39,844 nt of DNA from Synergistaceae bacterium (GCA_031289775.1 JAITOY010000004.1:1-39844); one strand, 5' to 3'; counted from the first letter of the stretch, positions 17,152-25,718 are shown. Program-made: numbers and translations. Notes: a model not told the origin generated them from the sequence alone.

Positions 17152-17460
17152 CTAAAAGAGCCCCGGTATGTTGAGACCTCCAGTAAGGCCGCCCATGCGC
17201 TTTTCGGCCATTTCCCGGCTCAGCCTGACGGACTCCTTTACGGCGGACAGCACGAGATCCTCGAGCATCTCGACGTCGTCGGGATCGACGACGTCCTTCG
17301 AGATGGATATCGAGACCACGTCGCCGCGCCCGTTTGCCCGAACCGTAACCATACCGCCGCCGCTCGACGCCTCGACGATCTCGGCGCCCAACTCCTCTTG
17401 AGCGAGTGAAAGCTGCGCCTGCATCTTCTGAACCTGCTTCAGCATTTTATCCATCTTCAT
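17152..17460 (-). CDS. YbaB/EbfC family nucleoid-associated protein
   Basis: This 102-residue protein matches the length of this DNA-binding family. An N-terminal coiled helix (KMLKQVQKMQAQLSLAQEEL) is followed by the conserved core ASSGGGMVTVRANGRGDVVSISI and DDVEMLEDLVLSAVKES, and a Gly-rich C-terminus (MGGLTGGLNIPGLF). It forms dimers that bind DNA and is nearly always next to recR, as here. The ATG at 17460 has GAGGG 10 bases upstream. Confidence 0.93.
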   Translation of the reverse strand: MKMDKMLKQVQKMQAQLSLAQEELGAEIVEASSGGGMVTVRANGRGDVVSISISKDVVDPDDVEMLEDLVLSAVKESVRLSREMAEKRMGGLTGGLNIPGLF

Positions 17461-17518
17461 AACGACATCGCCCTCTCAAAATATTATGTCCAATAAATTT
17501 AATTAGCCAGCGCTTCGT

Positions 17519-19261
17519 TTACAGAGAAGGTTTCCATATATCGAGGTGCATTTTTTTCATCAGGACGAGGAAAACAAACAGCGGCAGTCTGACGACCCTT
17601 CGCCAGCGCGACGGCTCCTGTATCGCGCGGTAGAGCCATTCGAGCTTCAAGGCGCGCCAACTCGCCGGCGCCCTTTTCAGTCTGCCGGAGATGACGTCGA
17701 AGCTGCCGCCTACTCCAATGCCAACGACGCCGTCGAGACGCGGCAGATTCTCCATCAGCCAGCGCTCCTGGGTTGGGACGCCTAGCGCGACAAAAAGCAC
17801 ATCCGCGCCCGACTCGCGTATCTCTGAACAGACGTTCTCGTCCTCCTCGCGCTTGAAATAGCCGTCCCCGCAACCTGCCACGCTGAGGCCAGGGTACTTC
17901 GCCCGGATTTTTTCCGACGCGGCTTCCGCGACGCCAGGCCTTCCGCCGAGGAAATAGACGGCCCAGCCGTGACCGGCAGATGCCCGGCAGATGTGATCGG
18001 CAAAGTCGACGCCCGATATCTGCTCCTGCACCGTGAAACCGAGAAAGCGCAGGGCCCATATCAGGCCAGCCCCGTCCGGCAGAACCATATCGGCGGCGCG
18101 AACTATCCTGGCGTAGTCGACGTCGTCCCTGCTTCGCAGAGCCGCAAGCGCGTCAACCGTCACGATCATCCTCGACGAGTCCGAGCCGGACGAGACCCAC
18201 CCGGCAACCCTCCCGAGAGCGTAATCGAGCGAAACGTTATCCGCCGACACGCCCCACAGGGACGGTCGTCCGACGAAACCCTCGTCGCGCCCCCCGCTTC
18301 GAGCGAGCGCTATGTAAAAACCGGCGCCTGTGAGAGCCAGAGTGAGCGAGAGCGAAAAAAGATCCATCAGGCCCATCTGGAGCACGGCGATGGACGCGCC
18401 GCAAACCCCGCAGATCGCCGAGACGGCAAAGACCGCTACAGGATGATCTATGCCTGTGCTGACGAGTTTTCTGTAGAAAATCATGTTCCCGAGCGGTTTT
18501 GGTGAAAAAGCGGCGCTCAGGACGCAGAGCGACGTCTCGATGATCGGTATCGCAAAAAGGCCCAGCGGAAGAACCATCACCGTCGCAAACGCCACTCCCT
18601 TGCTGGCGCCGAGCATCGACGTGCCGGCGAGCAGAGTCCCCCACATGGCCGCGAGGGGCGCGCCCAGGCGGCGATAGACGTTCACGTGCCTGCTCCAGAA
18701 AACGAGAATGAGGGCCAGTCCGCACAGCGACATAACGAGAGCGTCGGAGAGCCCTTTCGACGACAACGCCGTCACTCCGGCCATGAGGGTCCAGCTCACC
18801 AGCAGGAGTCCGCCCCCCATTCCGGGTATTTCATCGAACTCCTGAAAAAGAATAGGGAAAAAGCCCATCCAGAGCGTGCTCAGGATAATGATCGTCGTGA
18901 AGCTGGATATGTACAGAAACTCGCCCTCCGGGCGTCCTATGAATGTTATGCGCGGGCCAAGCAGCGCGACGCCGAAACCGATAACGAGGTAACAGAAGCG
19001 CAGATCCCAATTTTTGACGACCTTCTGGCAGAAGCCTACGAGCCCGGCTATCACGCCGGCCGTTATCGTCAGCTTCATGGGAGCGCTCTGCGTCCATATC
19101 CCGCATATCGCCCAGGCCGCTATCAGGCTTATATCCCTGAGGTAATAATACTGATCCCTCTCGAGGTCCTTCCTGAAGACCTTCTGAATGAACGAACACG
19201 CGACAACCGTAAACGCCGCGACCATAGCCATTTTTACGTATGCGCCGTCGAGATCCGGCAT
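17519..19261 (-). CDS. fusion: degenerate GlcNAc-1-P transferase-like membrane domain plus WecG/TagA/CpsF glycosyltransferase
   Basis: This is a 580-residue chain. Residues about 340-560 form a WecG/TagA/CpsF domain, which transfers a sugar, often ManNAc or a uronic form, to a lipid-linked GlcNAc. LPDGAGLIWALRFLG (Asp396), YFLGGRPGVAEAA, DVLFVALGVPTQERW (Gln498) and GVGGSFDVISGRLKRAP are visible. The usual Arg before GxD is Gln414. Residues 1 to about 330 are a polytopic membrane region that aligns by eye with the MraY/WecA family, but the key motifs are gone: the DD of GLLDD reads GF (76-77), the N..DG.DG loop reads DEIPGMGG (143-150), and the HxHH motif after the FSP segment is absent. The membrane half is therefore probably non-catalytic. 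The gene starts one base after the serS stop. Confidence 0.8.
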   Translation of the reverse strand: MPDLDGAYVKMAMVAAFTVVACSFIQKVFRKDLERDQYYYLRDISLIAAWAICGIWTQSAPMKLTITAGVIAGLVGFCQKVVKNWDLRFCYLVIGFGVALLGPRITFIGRPEGEFLYISSFTTIIILSTLWMGFFPILFQEFDEIPGMGGGLLLVSWTLMAGVTALSSKGLSDALVMSLCGLALILVFWSRHVNVYRRLGAPLAAMWGTLLAGTSMLGASKGVAFATVMVLPLGLFAIPIIETSLCVLSAAFSPKPLGNMIFYRKLVSTGIDHPVAVFAVSAICGVCGASIAVLQMGLMDLFSLSLTLALTGAGFYIALARSGGRDEGFVGRPSLWGVSADNVSLDYALGRVAGWVSSGSDSSRMIVTVDALAALRSRDDVDYARIVRAADMVLPDGAGLIWALRFLGFTVQEQISGVDFADHICRASAGHGWAVYFLGGRPGVAEAASEKIRAKYPGLSVAGCGDGYFKREEDENVCSEIRESGADVLFVALGVPTQERWLMENLPRLDGVVGIGVGGSFDVISGRLKRAPASWRALKLEWLYRAIQEPSRWRRVVRLPLFVFLVLMKKMHLDIWKPSL

Positions 19262-19262
19262 T

Positions 19263-20537
19263 CTAGTCGACTTTCACCCTCTCCATCCCGACGTACGGCC
19301 TGAGCGCCGCTGGGACTTCTATCGATCCATCCTCGCGCTGGAAGTTCTCCATGATGGCGATCAGGCACCTCCCGACGGCTATGCCCGAACCGTTGAGCGT
19401 ATGCACGAAGCGAGTTTTTCCCGCGTCCTTCGTCTTGTAGCGCGTACCCATCCGGCGCGCCTGGAAATCCTCGCAGTTGCTGCAAGAGCTTATCTCCCGG
19501 TAACAGTTTTGCGACGGCAGCCAGACCTCGATGTCATATGTCTTGCAGGCCGCGGCGCCAATATCGCCGGACGACAGAACCACGACCCTGTACGGAAGCT
19601 CCAGGAGCTGGAGCGTCTCCTCCGCGGCGCCCAACAGCAAATCGAGCTCATGGTAGCTCGATTCAGGAGTGCAGAGTTTTACAAGCTCCACCTTGTCGAA
19701 TTGGTGCTGTCTCAGCATACCCCTCATGTCTTTGCCGTACGTGCCTGCCTCGCGCCTGAAACAGGGTGTGTAGGCCGTGTAGCGGAGCGGGAGGTCGCTC
19801 TCGTTCAGTATTTCCCCGTAATGCAGGTTCGTCAGCGGGACTTCGGCGGTCGGTATGAGCCAGAGGTCGTCGTTCACGCACTTGAACTGATCCTCAGCGA
19901 ACTTCGGGAGCTGTCCTGTGCCTCGCATCGTTGCGCTGTTGACGAGAATGGGCGGCATTATCTCCTTGTAGCCGTGTTTCGTCGTATGCAGGTCGAGCAT
20001 GAAATTGATCAACCCGCGCTCGAGCCTCGCGCCTGCGCCCTTCAGGACGGTGAAGCGGCTCTGGGCGAGGCGCACTCCCCGCTCGAAGTCCATGATGCCG
20101 AGGGATTCGCCAAGCTCCCAGTGGGGTTTGGGCTCAAATTTGAACTCGGCAGGCCTGCCCCATTTTTTGACCTCGAGGTTCGCTCCCTCGTCATCCCCCT
20201 CCGGTACGCTCTCATGAAGCTTGTTAGGCATCAGCAGAAGCTGCCCCTGAAACTCCTCTTCTATGCCGGCGAGCTTCAAGTCTAACTCCTTGACCCGCTC
20301 GCCGAGGAGGCGCATCTCCTCCATGAGCGACGACGCGTCCGCGCCGCTTTTTTTGAGCTCGCCGACGCGGCGCGCGCCTTCGTTCCGTTTCGCCTTGAGA
20401 TCTTCGACAGCGGCGAGGGCCTCTCTCCGTGCCGACTCGAGCGAGATGAGCGCGTCAAGGTTAAAAGAGTGCCGTCGTTTCCTCAAAAGTTCGCGTACCT
20501 CGTCGAGCTTCTCCCTTATCCATTTGGGATCGAGCAT
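19263..20537 (-). CDS. serS: seryl-tRNA synthetase
   Basis: This 424-residue class II synthetase charges tRNA-Ser. The N-terminal long coiled arm (about 30-100, rich in Lys, Glu and Arg) contacts tRNA. The catalytic core shows GTGQLPKFAEDQF, TPCFRREAGTYGKDMRGMLRQHQFDKVE (motif 2) and the C-terminal motif 3 region LNGSGIAVGRCLIAIMENFQ. Its ATG overlaps the ribH stop by one base (TAATG), indicating translational coupling. Confidence 0.97.
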   Translation of the reverse strand: MLDPKWIREKLDEVRELLRKRRHSFNLDALISLESARREALAAVEDLKAKRNEGARRVGELKKSGADASSLMEEMRLLGERVKELDLKLAGIEEEFQGQLLLMPNKLHESVPEGDDEGANLEVKKWGRPAEFKFEPKPHWELGESLGIMDFERGVRLAQSRFTVLKGAGARLERGLINFMLDLHTTKHGYKEIMPPILVNSATMRGTGQLPKFAEDQFKCVNDDLWLIPTAEVPLTNLHYGEILNESDLPLRYTAYTPCFRREAGTYGKDMRGMLRQHQFDKVELVKLCTPESSYHELDLLLGAAEETLQLLELPYRVVVLSSGDIGAAACKTYDIEVWLPSQNCYREISSCSNCEDFQARRMGTRYKTKDAGKTRFVHTLNGSGIAVGRCLIAIMENFQREDGSIEVPAALRPYVGMERVKVD

Positions 20538-21046
20538 TAACGGGCGCCCTCCTCGCTCGGTTTGTCGCCAAGTCCCATGGTCTTTCTCGATTCACGGAGC
20601 AAATTCGCCATCTCGAGCGCGGCGATGGCGGCGTCGACGCCCTTGTTCCCGGATTTGCTTCCGGCTCGCGCAAGCGCCTGCTCCAGGTTGGACGTGGTCA
20701 CTACGCCAAAACCGACCGGAACCCTCTGTTCTATCGCGACCTTGCCAAGGCCCTTCGACATCTCCGCGCAAATGAAGCCGAAGTGGGGAGTATCGCCCTG
20801 AATGACGGCCCCAAGGGCGACTATGGCGTCATACTTGCCAGAGAGCGCCGCCTCGTGAGCGATGAGCGGAAGTTCCCACGCGCCCGGAACCCAGAACAGA
20901 TCGATGTTCTGCTGCTTGACATCGTGCCTGATGAGCGCGTCCATTGCGCCGTCCAGCAGCCTCCCCGAAATCAGCTCGTTGAAGCGCGAAACGACAATAG
21001 CGAATCTCAAACCTGTCCCAATCAGGGACCCCTGCACTGTTCTCAT
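20537..21046 (-). CDS. ribH: 6,7-dimethyl-8-ribityllumazine synthase
   Basis: This enzyme condenses the ribitylamino-pyrimidine with dihydroxybutanone phosphate, the step before riboflavin. It has 169 residues. Motifs are VSRFNELISGRLLDGA, WVPGAWELP, GAVIQGDTPHFGF (with the catalytic His of PHF; Gln replaces the usual Arg of IRG), and ARAGSKSGNKGVDAA. It has a charged extension of about 15 residues at the C-terminus. The ATG at 21046 has GAGAGGG upstream. The gene directly follows ribBA. Confidence 0.96.
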   Translation of the reverse strand: MRTVQGSLIGTGLRFAIVVSRFNELISGRLLDGAMDALIRHDVKQQNIDLFWVPGAWELPLIAHEAALSGKYDAIVALGAVIQGDTPHFGFICAEMSKGLGKVAIEQRVPVGFGVVTTSNLEQALARAGSKSGNKGVDAAIAALEMANLLRESRKTMGLGDKPSEEGAR

Positions 21047-21052
21047 GACAAA

Positions 21053-22348
21053 TCAACCCTCTCTTTTATTGAAATGCGAGTTTCCCATGTTGTGAAGTAT
21101 ATGCCCCATCTTGCTGCACTTTGTGTGCAGGTATTTCTCGTTGTGTTCGTTCGGAAAGACCTCGAGAGGAACCCTCTCCACTATCTCCAGCCCGTAGCCC
21201 TCGAGGCCGATTATCTTCCTGGGGTTGTTGGTCATCAGCCTGATCCGGTTTATCCCGAGGTCGACAAGTATCTGCGCTCCCACGCCGTAGTTGCGCAGGT
21301 CGGGCGGGAATCCAAGCGCGATATTTGCCTCCTCTGTATCGAGACCCCGCTCCTGTAGTTCGTAAGCCTTCAGCTTCGCTATGAGGCCTATTCCCCGGCC
21401 CTCCTGCCTCAGGTAGAGCAGCGCGCCGACGCCCTCCCGCTCGATCATCGCCATCGCATTATGAAGCTGATCTCCGCAGTCGCAGCGAAACGATCCGAAT
21501 ATATCGCCCGTCAGGCACTCCGAGTGGACTCGGACGAGCGCGCTTTTTTCGGATGATACGTCTCCCTTGACGAGCGCCATATGCACAACGTCGTCATCCT
21601 CGTCCCCGTCATACTTATACGCTACGGCTATAAACGTGCCGTAGGCAGTCGGCAGGTCAACCTCCGCCATGCGTTTAACCAACTTCTCCCGGCTGAGTCG
21701 ATACTCGATGAGATCCGCGACGGACACAATCCTGAGACCGGCTTCCCGCGCAAACTCCACCAATTGCGGCAGACGCGCCATCGACCCATCCTCGTTCAGC
21801 ATCTCGCATATCACCCCAGCGCCCCTCAGACCCGCGAGCCTCGCGAGGTCGACGGCAGCCTCCGCGCGCCCCGCGCGCTTCAACACGCCGCCAGAGCGAG
21901 CTATAAGAGGGAAAATATGCCCCGGCCTCCTGAAATCGCCTGGCTTCGCCGATGGATCGGCAAGTTTTCTCACCGTCCTCGCCCTATCGTCGGCAGATAT
22001 GCCGACCGTGACGCCGTCAAAAGCGTCCACCGTCACAGTGAAGGCCGTTCCGTGAGGGGCGGCGCCTCTTTCGACCATGAGGTTGAGGTCGAGCCTATTC
22101 GCTATTTCATGGTCGAGCGGGGCGCAGACCAACCCACGCGCGTGACTCACGAGGTAGTTCATGTGCCATGTTTCACACTTCGCGGCCGCCACCACCATGT
22201 CGCCCTCGTTTTCACGGCGCGCGTCGTCAACTACGATTATTATTTTACCAGAAGCCACGTCTTTTATGGCCTCTTCTATCGAGTCGAGGCGAAAGACCTC
22301 GCAGTCGTTCTCGCCAATATATTCACAGGGCGTATTCGCTCCCATCAT
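21053..22348 (-). CDS. ribBA: RibBA: GTP cyclohydrolase II with an altered dihydroxybutanone-phosphate synthase domain
   Basis: The start is taken as the ATG at 22348, five bases after GAGGGG; a GTG at 22354 overlaps that ribosome site and the ribE stop. The C-terminal half is an intact GTP cyclohydrolase II: zinc ligands in HSECLTGDIFGSFRCDC, YLRQEGRGIGL, FPPDLRNYG with the catalytic Arg, and TNNPRKI. The N-terminal half has the DHBP synthase fold (DDARRENEGDM, RPGHIFPL, CEMLNEDGSMA), but the nearly invariant RAGHTEA reads RAGRAEA: the codon at 21866-21868 is CGC (Arg) in place of His, a metal ligand in characterised enzymes. The usual DDED before RENE is DDAR. DHBP synthase activity is therefore doubtful, GTP cyclohydrolase activity is not. 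Confidence 0.95.
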   Translation of the reverse strand: MMGANTPCEYIGENDCEVFRLDSIEEAIKDVASGKIIIVVDDARRENEGDMVVAAAKCETWHMNYLVSHARGLVCAPLDHEIANRLDLNLMVERGAAPHGTAFTVTVDAFDGVTVGISADDRARTVRKLADPSAKPGDFRRPGHIFPLIARSGGVLKRAGRAEAAVDLARLAGLRGAGVICEMLNEDGSMARLPQLVEFAREAGLRIVSVADLIEYRLSREKLVKRMAEVDLPTAYGTFIAVAYKYDGDEDDDVVHMALVKGDVSSEKSALVRVHSECLTGDIFGSFRCDCGDQLHNAMAMIEREGVGALLYLRQEGRGIGLIAKLKAYELQERGLDTEEANIALGFPPDLRNYGVGAQILVDLGINRIRLMTNNPRKIIGLEGYGLEIVERVPLEVFPNEHNEKYLHTKCSKMGHILHNMGNSHFNKREG

Positions 22349-22350
22349 AT

Positions 22351-23052
22351 TCACCCCTCAGGCGTCCAGCCAAGTCCCTTGAGTTTATCCCACGTTATCT
22401 GGCTGTTTTTTGCCTTTTTCGATGCGTCCGCGTCCTTCGTGAAAACCGAAACCGGCGACGATTCGCACGAGGTCATCCTCGCTATGTATCTCGCGATGAC
22501 GTCTATCTCTACGTTGACAGGATCCCCGATCGACAACCGGCCAAGCGTCGTGTCCCGAAGAGTCGCCGGTATTATACCCACGGAGAACTCCTGATAGGAC
22601 GCTTCTATGACAGTCAGGCTGACTCCGTCGAGCGAGACGGAACCTTTCGCGGCTATCCCCCATACGATATCGCGCGAGACGGACGCCCACAGTCTGCACG
22701 TCAGCCCGAAATTTTCTATCCTCGTCACCCTGCCCACATCGTCAACATGGCCGAGAACGATATGCCCGTCGAGACGCCCGTCCGCGCGCATCGCGCGCTC
22801 GAGATTCACCATGTCGCCAGCGGCCAGGCTTCCGAGGCTTGTCGCGCGCTGCGTCTCACCCATGATTTGCGCGTGAATGACATCGCCGGTTATCTCCACT
22901 ACAGTCAGGCAGACGCCGCTTACCGCGACCGACTCGCCGCGAGTTATCTCGCGCGCGATACGCTGCGCGCGAATCGCGATGCGGCTGACGTCCTCGGACT
23001 CAATCGAAACAGATCTCACTTCGCCTGTACATTCTATAAGTCCGGTGAACAA
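22351..23052 (-). CDS. ribE: riboflavin synthase, alpha chain
   Basis: This enzyme dismutates two lumazine molecules to riboflavin. The start is the TTG at 23052: it gives the canonical MFTGLIECTGEV N-terminus and has GAGGGGG seven bases upstream. A longer frame to 23073 would add residues before the canonical start. The two tandem lumazine-binding barrels are visible, with SVAVSGVCLTVVE (first) and SVSLDGVSLTVIE (second) and DGHIVLGHVD between. The second repeat has IPAT where IPHT is usual. The start overlaps ribD by 19 bases; the stop overlaps the region of the ribBA start. Confidence 0.95.
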   Translation of the reverse strand: MFTGLIECTGEVRSVSIESEDVSRIAIRAQRIAREITRGESVAVSGVCLTVVEITGDVIHAQIMGETQRATSLGSLAAGDMVNLERAMRADGRLDGHIVLGHVDDVGRVTRIENFGLTCRLWASVSRDIVWGIAAKGSVSLDGVSLTVIEASYQEFSVGIIPATLRDTTLGRLSIGDPVNVEIDVIARYIARMTSCESSPVSVFTKDADASKKAKNSQITWDKLKGLGWTPEG

Positions 23053-24155
23053 GACGGTACCCCCTCGAACCAAATGTCATCGCCTATTTTGCGAACCCTG
23101 AGATTTTTCATAGATATAGTGTCGTCCATGTGAGAGAACGAAAGCGAGTCGGATATCCCGATGCCTCGTCCGAGAAACTTTGGCGCGATAAACAGCGAAT
23201 ATTCGTCAACTGACCCGGCCTTTATCAGCGAGCCGATGAGCTTCGACCCGCCCTCTACCATGATCTGGTTCACCCCAAGGGCACACAGCTCGGAGAGCAG
23301 TGCGTCCATCGGTATGTACGCCCCGCTGTCCTCCTTTTGTTTTATGACTTTCGCCCCCTTTTTTATAAGGGCCTCGACTTTACCCTCGTCCGGCGACGGG
23401 CCTGTGAAAAAAACGCATTTGCCCTCGTCGAGCACCCTGGCCTCCTCAGGCGTGCTGAGATCCCTGTCGACTATCACTTTGACAGGCGATGAACCGTCGA
23501 CGTCCCTCACTGTCAGCCTCGGGTCGTCGGAGAGAACCGTCCCAACGCCGACCATGATCGCGTCGTTCTCGGCCCTCATGAGATGCGCGCGTTTTCTCGA
23601 CTCGGACGAGCTTATCCACGCGCTATCGCCATTTTCGAGAGCCATCCTCCCGTCGAGCGCTATCGCCGCCTTCACTGTCACCCAAGGACGTCCCATCGTC
23701 ATTGCGCGAATGAAACCCCTGTTCAACCAACGACATTCCTCCTCGAGCACGCCGGTTACCACTTCTATTCCGGCACGCTCCAAAGCTTCTATGCCGCCGC
23801 CGGCCACGCAAGGGTTTGGATCCCTCATGCCGACGATCACCTTCGCTATCCCGGACTCGATCAGCGCGTCCGCGCACGGAGGGGTCTTCCCGGTATGGCG
23901 GCAGGGCTCGAGGTTGACGTAAGCCGTACAGCCGGACGCGTACTCGCCGGCGCGCCTCAGTGCCTCGACCTCGGCGTGCGCGCCTCCGAAGCGCCTGTGA
24001 TAACCCCACGAGACGAGACGATCGCCGTCCTTCTCGTCTACGATTACGCAGCCAACCCTTGGATTCGGGCTGACCGTTCCTGTACCGCGCATGGCGAAAC
24101 TCATAGCCATTTTCATGTAACGCTCCAATTTCTTCCGCTCTGTCATTACAGTCAA
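23034..24155 (-). CDS. ribD: bifunctional deaminase/reductase of riboflavin synthesis
   Basis: This 373-residue protein catalyses the second and third steps from GTP. The N-terminal deaminase has the zinc site GAHAEVEAL and EPCRHTGKTPPCADALI. The C-terminal reductase shows WVTVKAAIALDGRMA, DDPRLTVRD, KVIVDRDL and IMVEGGSKLIGSLI. The start is the TTG at 24155, since GGGGGA is 9 bases upstream; the ATG at 24146 is a weaker alternative. The gap to uvrC is only 19 bases, so there is no space for an FMN riboswitch and the gene depends on the uvrC promoter or an internal one. Confidence 0.95.
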   Translation of the reverse strand: MTVMTERKKLERYMKMAMSFAMRGTGTVSPNPRVGCVIVDEKDGDRLVSWGYHRRFGGAHAEVEALRRAGEYASGCTAYVNLEPCRHTGKTPPCADALIESGIAKVIVGMRDPNPCVAGGGIEALERAGIEVVTGVLEEECRWLNRGFIRAMTMGRPWVTVKAAIALDGRMALENGDSAWISSSESRKRAHLMRAENDAIMVGVGTVLSDDPRLTVRDVDGSSPVKVIVDRDLSTPEEARVLDEGKCVFFTGPSPDEGKVEALIKKGAKVIKQKEDSGAYIPMDALLSELCALGVNQIMVEGGSKLIGSLIKAGSVDEYSLFIAPKFLGRGIGISDSLSFSHMDDTISMKNLRVRKIGDDIWFEGVPSCSPDL

Positions 24156-24174
24156 GTAATTTTTTCCCCCAAAA

Positions 24175-25638
24175 TCATTCAGATATATCGAGCGCGTTTA
24201 TTATACGTTCCGCCAGCACCGGCCCTACGCCGGGCACTGCCGCCAGCTCTCCGCGCTCAAGTTTTGCTATGGCCCTCATGCTCCCGAACCTCGAGAGCAG
24301 TTGAGCGACCCTGTTTTTACCCAGCCCGGGGATGTCCTCCAGGGAACTCCTTCCGAACTTTTTATCGCGCCGCTTCCTGTGAGAAGTTATCGCGAACCTG
24401 TGCGCCTCGTCCCTCACACGCTGAAGGAGCTTCAACCCCGGGTCGTCCAGCCCAAGCCGGATCGGCTCTTTCCTGTCCGGAACAAAAAGCTCTTCCTCGC
24501 GCTTGGCGAGCGCTACCATGGGTATCGACTCCAGCCCCAGGGAGAGAAGCGCCCTTCTTGCGAAATCGAGCTGCACGGGGCCGCCGTCGATCATTATCAA
24601 CTGAGGCAGCGGTTCCTGTGACTCTATACACTTTTTATATCTCCTCGACAGAGTCTCCTCCATCGACCTGAAGTCGTCGATGTCGTCAACCGTCTTTATG
24701 TTGAAGCGCCTGTAGAGCGAGTTGTTAGCGACGCCCTGTTCAAAGACGACAACAACGCCAACCGTGCTCTCGCCAGCCGTGTGCGATATGTCGAAACCAT
24801 CTATCCTCCAGGGAAGAAGCGAAAGGGCGAGCGCCTCCTGAAGACGTTTCAGCGGAGACCAATCTCTCCCCTCCTCGTCTGACATACCGGGCGTGGAGAG
24901 GCGCTGACGGCTCACCCTCCATATCGCCCTTATTGTGTCGCGCAAACGCGCCGCGTCCTCGAACTCGAGCCGTCTCGCGGCGGCGTCCATCCTCTTGTGA
25001 AGCCTGTTCGCAAGGTCAGCTCCTTTCCCCTGCAACAACAGCACAAGGTCGGCGACCCTCTCCCTGTACGCCGCCTCAGTGCAGTTTTTTACGCAGGGGC
25101 CAAGACAGAGCCCCAGCGTATGCCTCATGCAGACCCTTTCCCTCGAAGGAGGTTTTTCCGCGTAAAGCGCAGTGGCGCATGTTCGCAGGGCAAAGTAACG
25201 CTCGGCGAGCCGGAGCAGCTCCCGCAGAGCCCTGACCTTGACGAACGGGCCGATATACACGGATCCGTCGTCCAGCCTGTTCCTCGTGACCACGACCCTC
25301 GGGAAATCCTCCTGGGTAATCTTTATAAAGGGATAGCGCTCGCCCGTCTTCATCTCGACGTTGAAAAAGGGCTGGTACATCTTTATGAGCCTCGACTCGA
25401 GGATCATCGCCTCCGCGTCGCTCTCCGTCCGTATCGTGGATATGTCGGTTATCTCCGACACGAGCTTCGCGAGCCTCGGCAACGCAAACCCCGTATGTCT
25501 AAAATACGACGATACTCTTTTTTTAAGCGACTTCGCCTTCCCGATATATATCGTATTCCCTCCGCAGTCGTGCATCAGGTAGACGCCGGGCTTGTCGGGG
25601 AACTTACGAATCATCTTCAATAACGCCTCTCGATCCAT
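24175..25638 (-). CDS. uvrC: UvrC, compact excinuclease subunit C
   Basis: This nuclease subunit cuts both sides of a DNA lesion after UvrA/UvrB. All parts are present: GIY-YIG domain (GVYLMHD..YIGKAKSLKKRV, about 18-42), the Cys cluster (C154, C170, C178, C182), the UVR helix (about 213-240), the RNase H-like domain with D283 (GFDIS), D351 (IMIDGGP) and H413 (DEAHRF), and C-terminal HhH motifs (LEDIPGLGKNRVAQLL, AAVPGVGPVLAERII). At 487 residues it is about 100 shorter than most UvrC; the missing part lies between the UVR helix and the RNase H-like domain. The ATG has a good GGAGG site. It heads the long minus-strand series. Confidence 0.96.
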   Translation of the reverse strand: MDREALLKMIRKFPDKPGVYLMHDCGGNTIYIGKAKSLKKRVSSYFRHTGFALPRLAKLVSEITDISTIRTESDAEAMILESRLIKMYQPFFNVEMKTGERYPFIKITQEDFPRVVVTRNRLDDGSVYIGPFVKVRALRELLRLAERYFALRTCATALYAEKPPSRERVCMRHTLGLCLGPCVKNCTEAAYRERVADLVLLLQGKGADLANRLHKRMDAAARRLEFEDAARLRDTIRAIWRVSRQRLSTPGMSDEEGRDWSPLKRLQEALALSLLPWRIDGFDISHTAGESTVGVVVVFEQGVANNSLYRRFNIKTVDDIDDFRSMEETLSRRYKKCIESQEPLPQLIMIDGGPVQLDFARRALLSLGLESIPMVALAKREEELFVPDRKEPIRLGLDDPGLKLLQRVRDEAHRFAITSHRKRRDKKFGRSSLEDIPGLGKNRVAQLLSRFGSMRAIAKLERGELAAVPGVGPVLAERIINALDISE

Positions 25639-25649
25639 GACTCCTCCTT

Positions 25650-25679
25650 TTTACATGGCTTAAGACGTGGTATAGTATA
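25650..25679. promoter_or_regulatory. divergent promoter region of uvrC and cysS
   Basis: The palindromic core TATAGTATA (25671-25679) offers TATACT on the minus strand for uvrC and TATAGT or TAGTAT on the plus strand for cysS. On the plus strand TTTACA (25650-25655) is 17 bases from TAGTAT. If both are used, the two promoters share a -10 and must compete. The -35 for uvrC is poor. Confidence 0.45.
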
Positions 25680-25718
25680 GCACGAACCGCAAATTTTTTT
25701 CAGGAGGTGCAACCTCGT

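Noticed and set aside
17500-17515. Third copy of the 59-bp element
   Set aside because: Only the terminal AATTA..CAGCGCTT part is similar; the hairpin portion is absent. A still shorter similarity at 31404-31414 is also likely chance.
24156-24174. FMN riboswitch before ribD
   Set aside because: Only 19 bases separate uvrC and ribD and no riboswitch sequence is present; uvrC also has an ordinary short leader.
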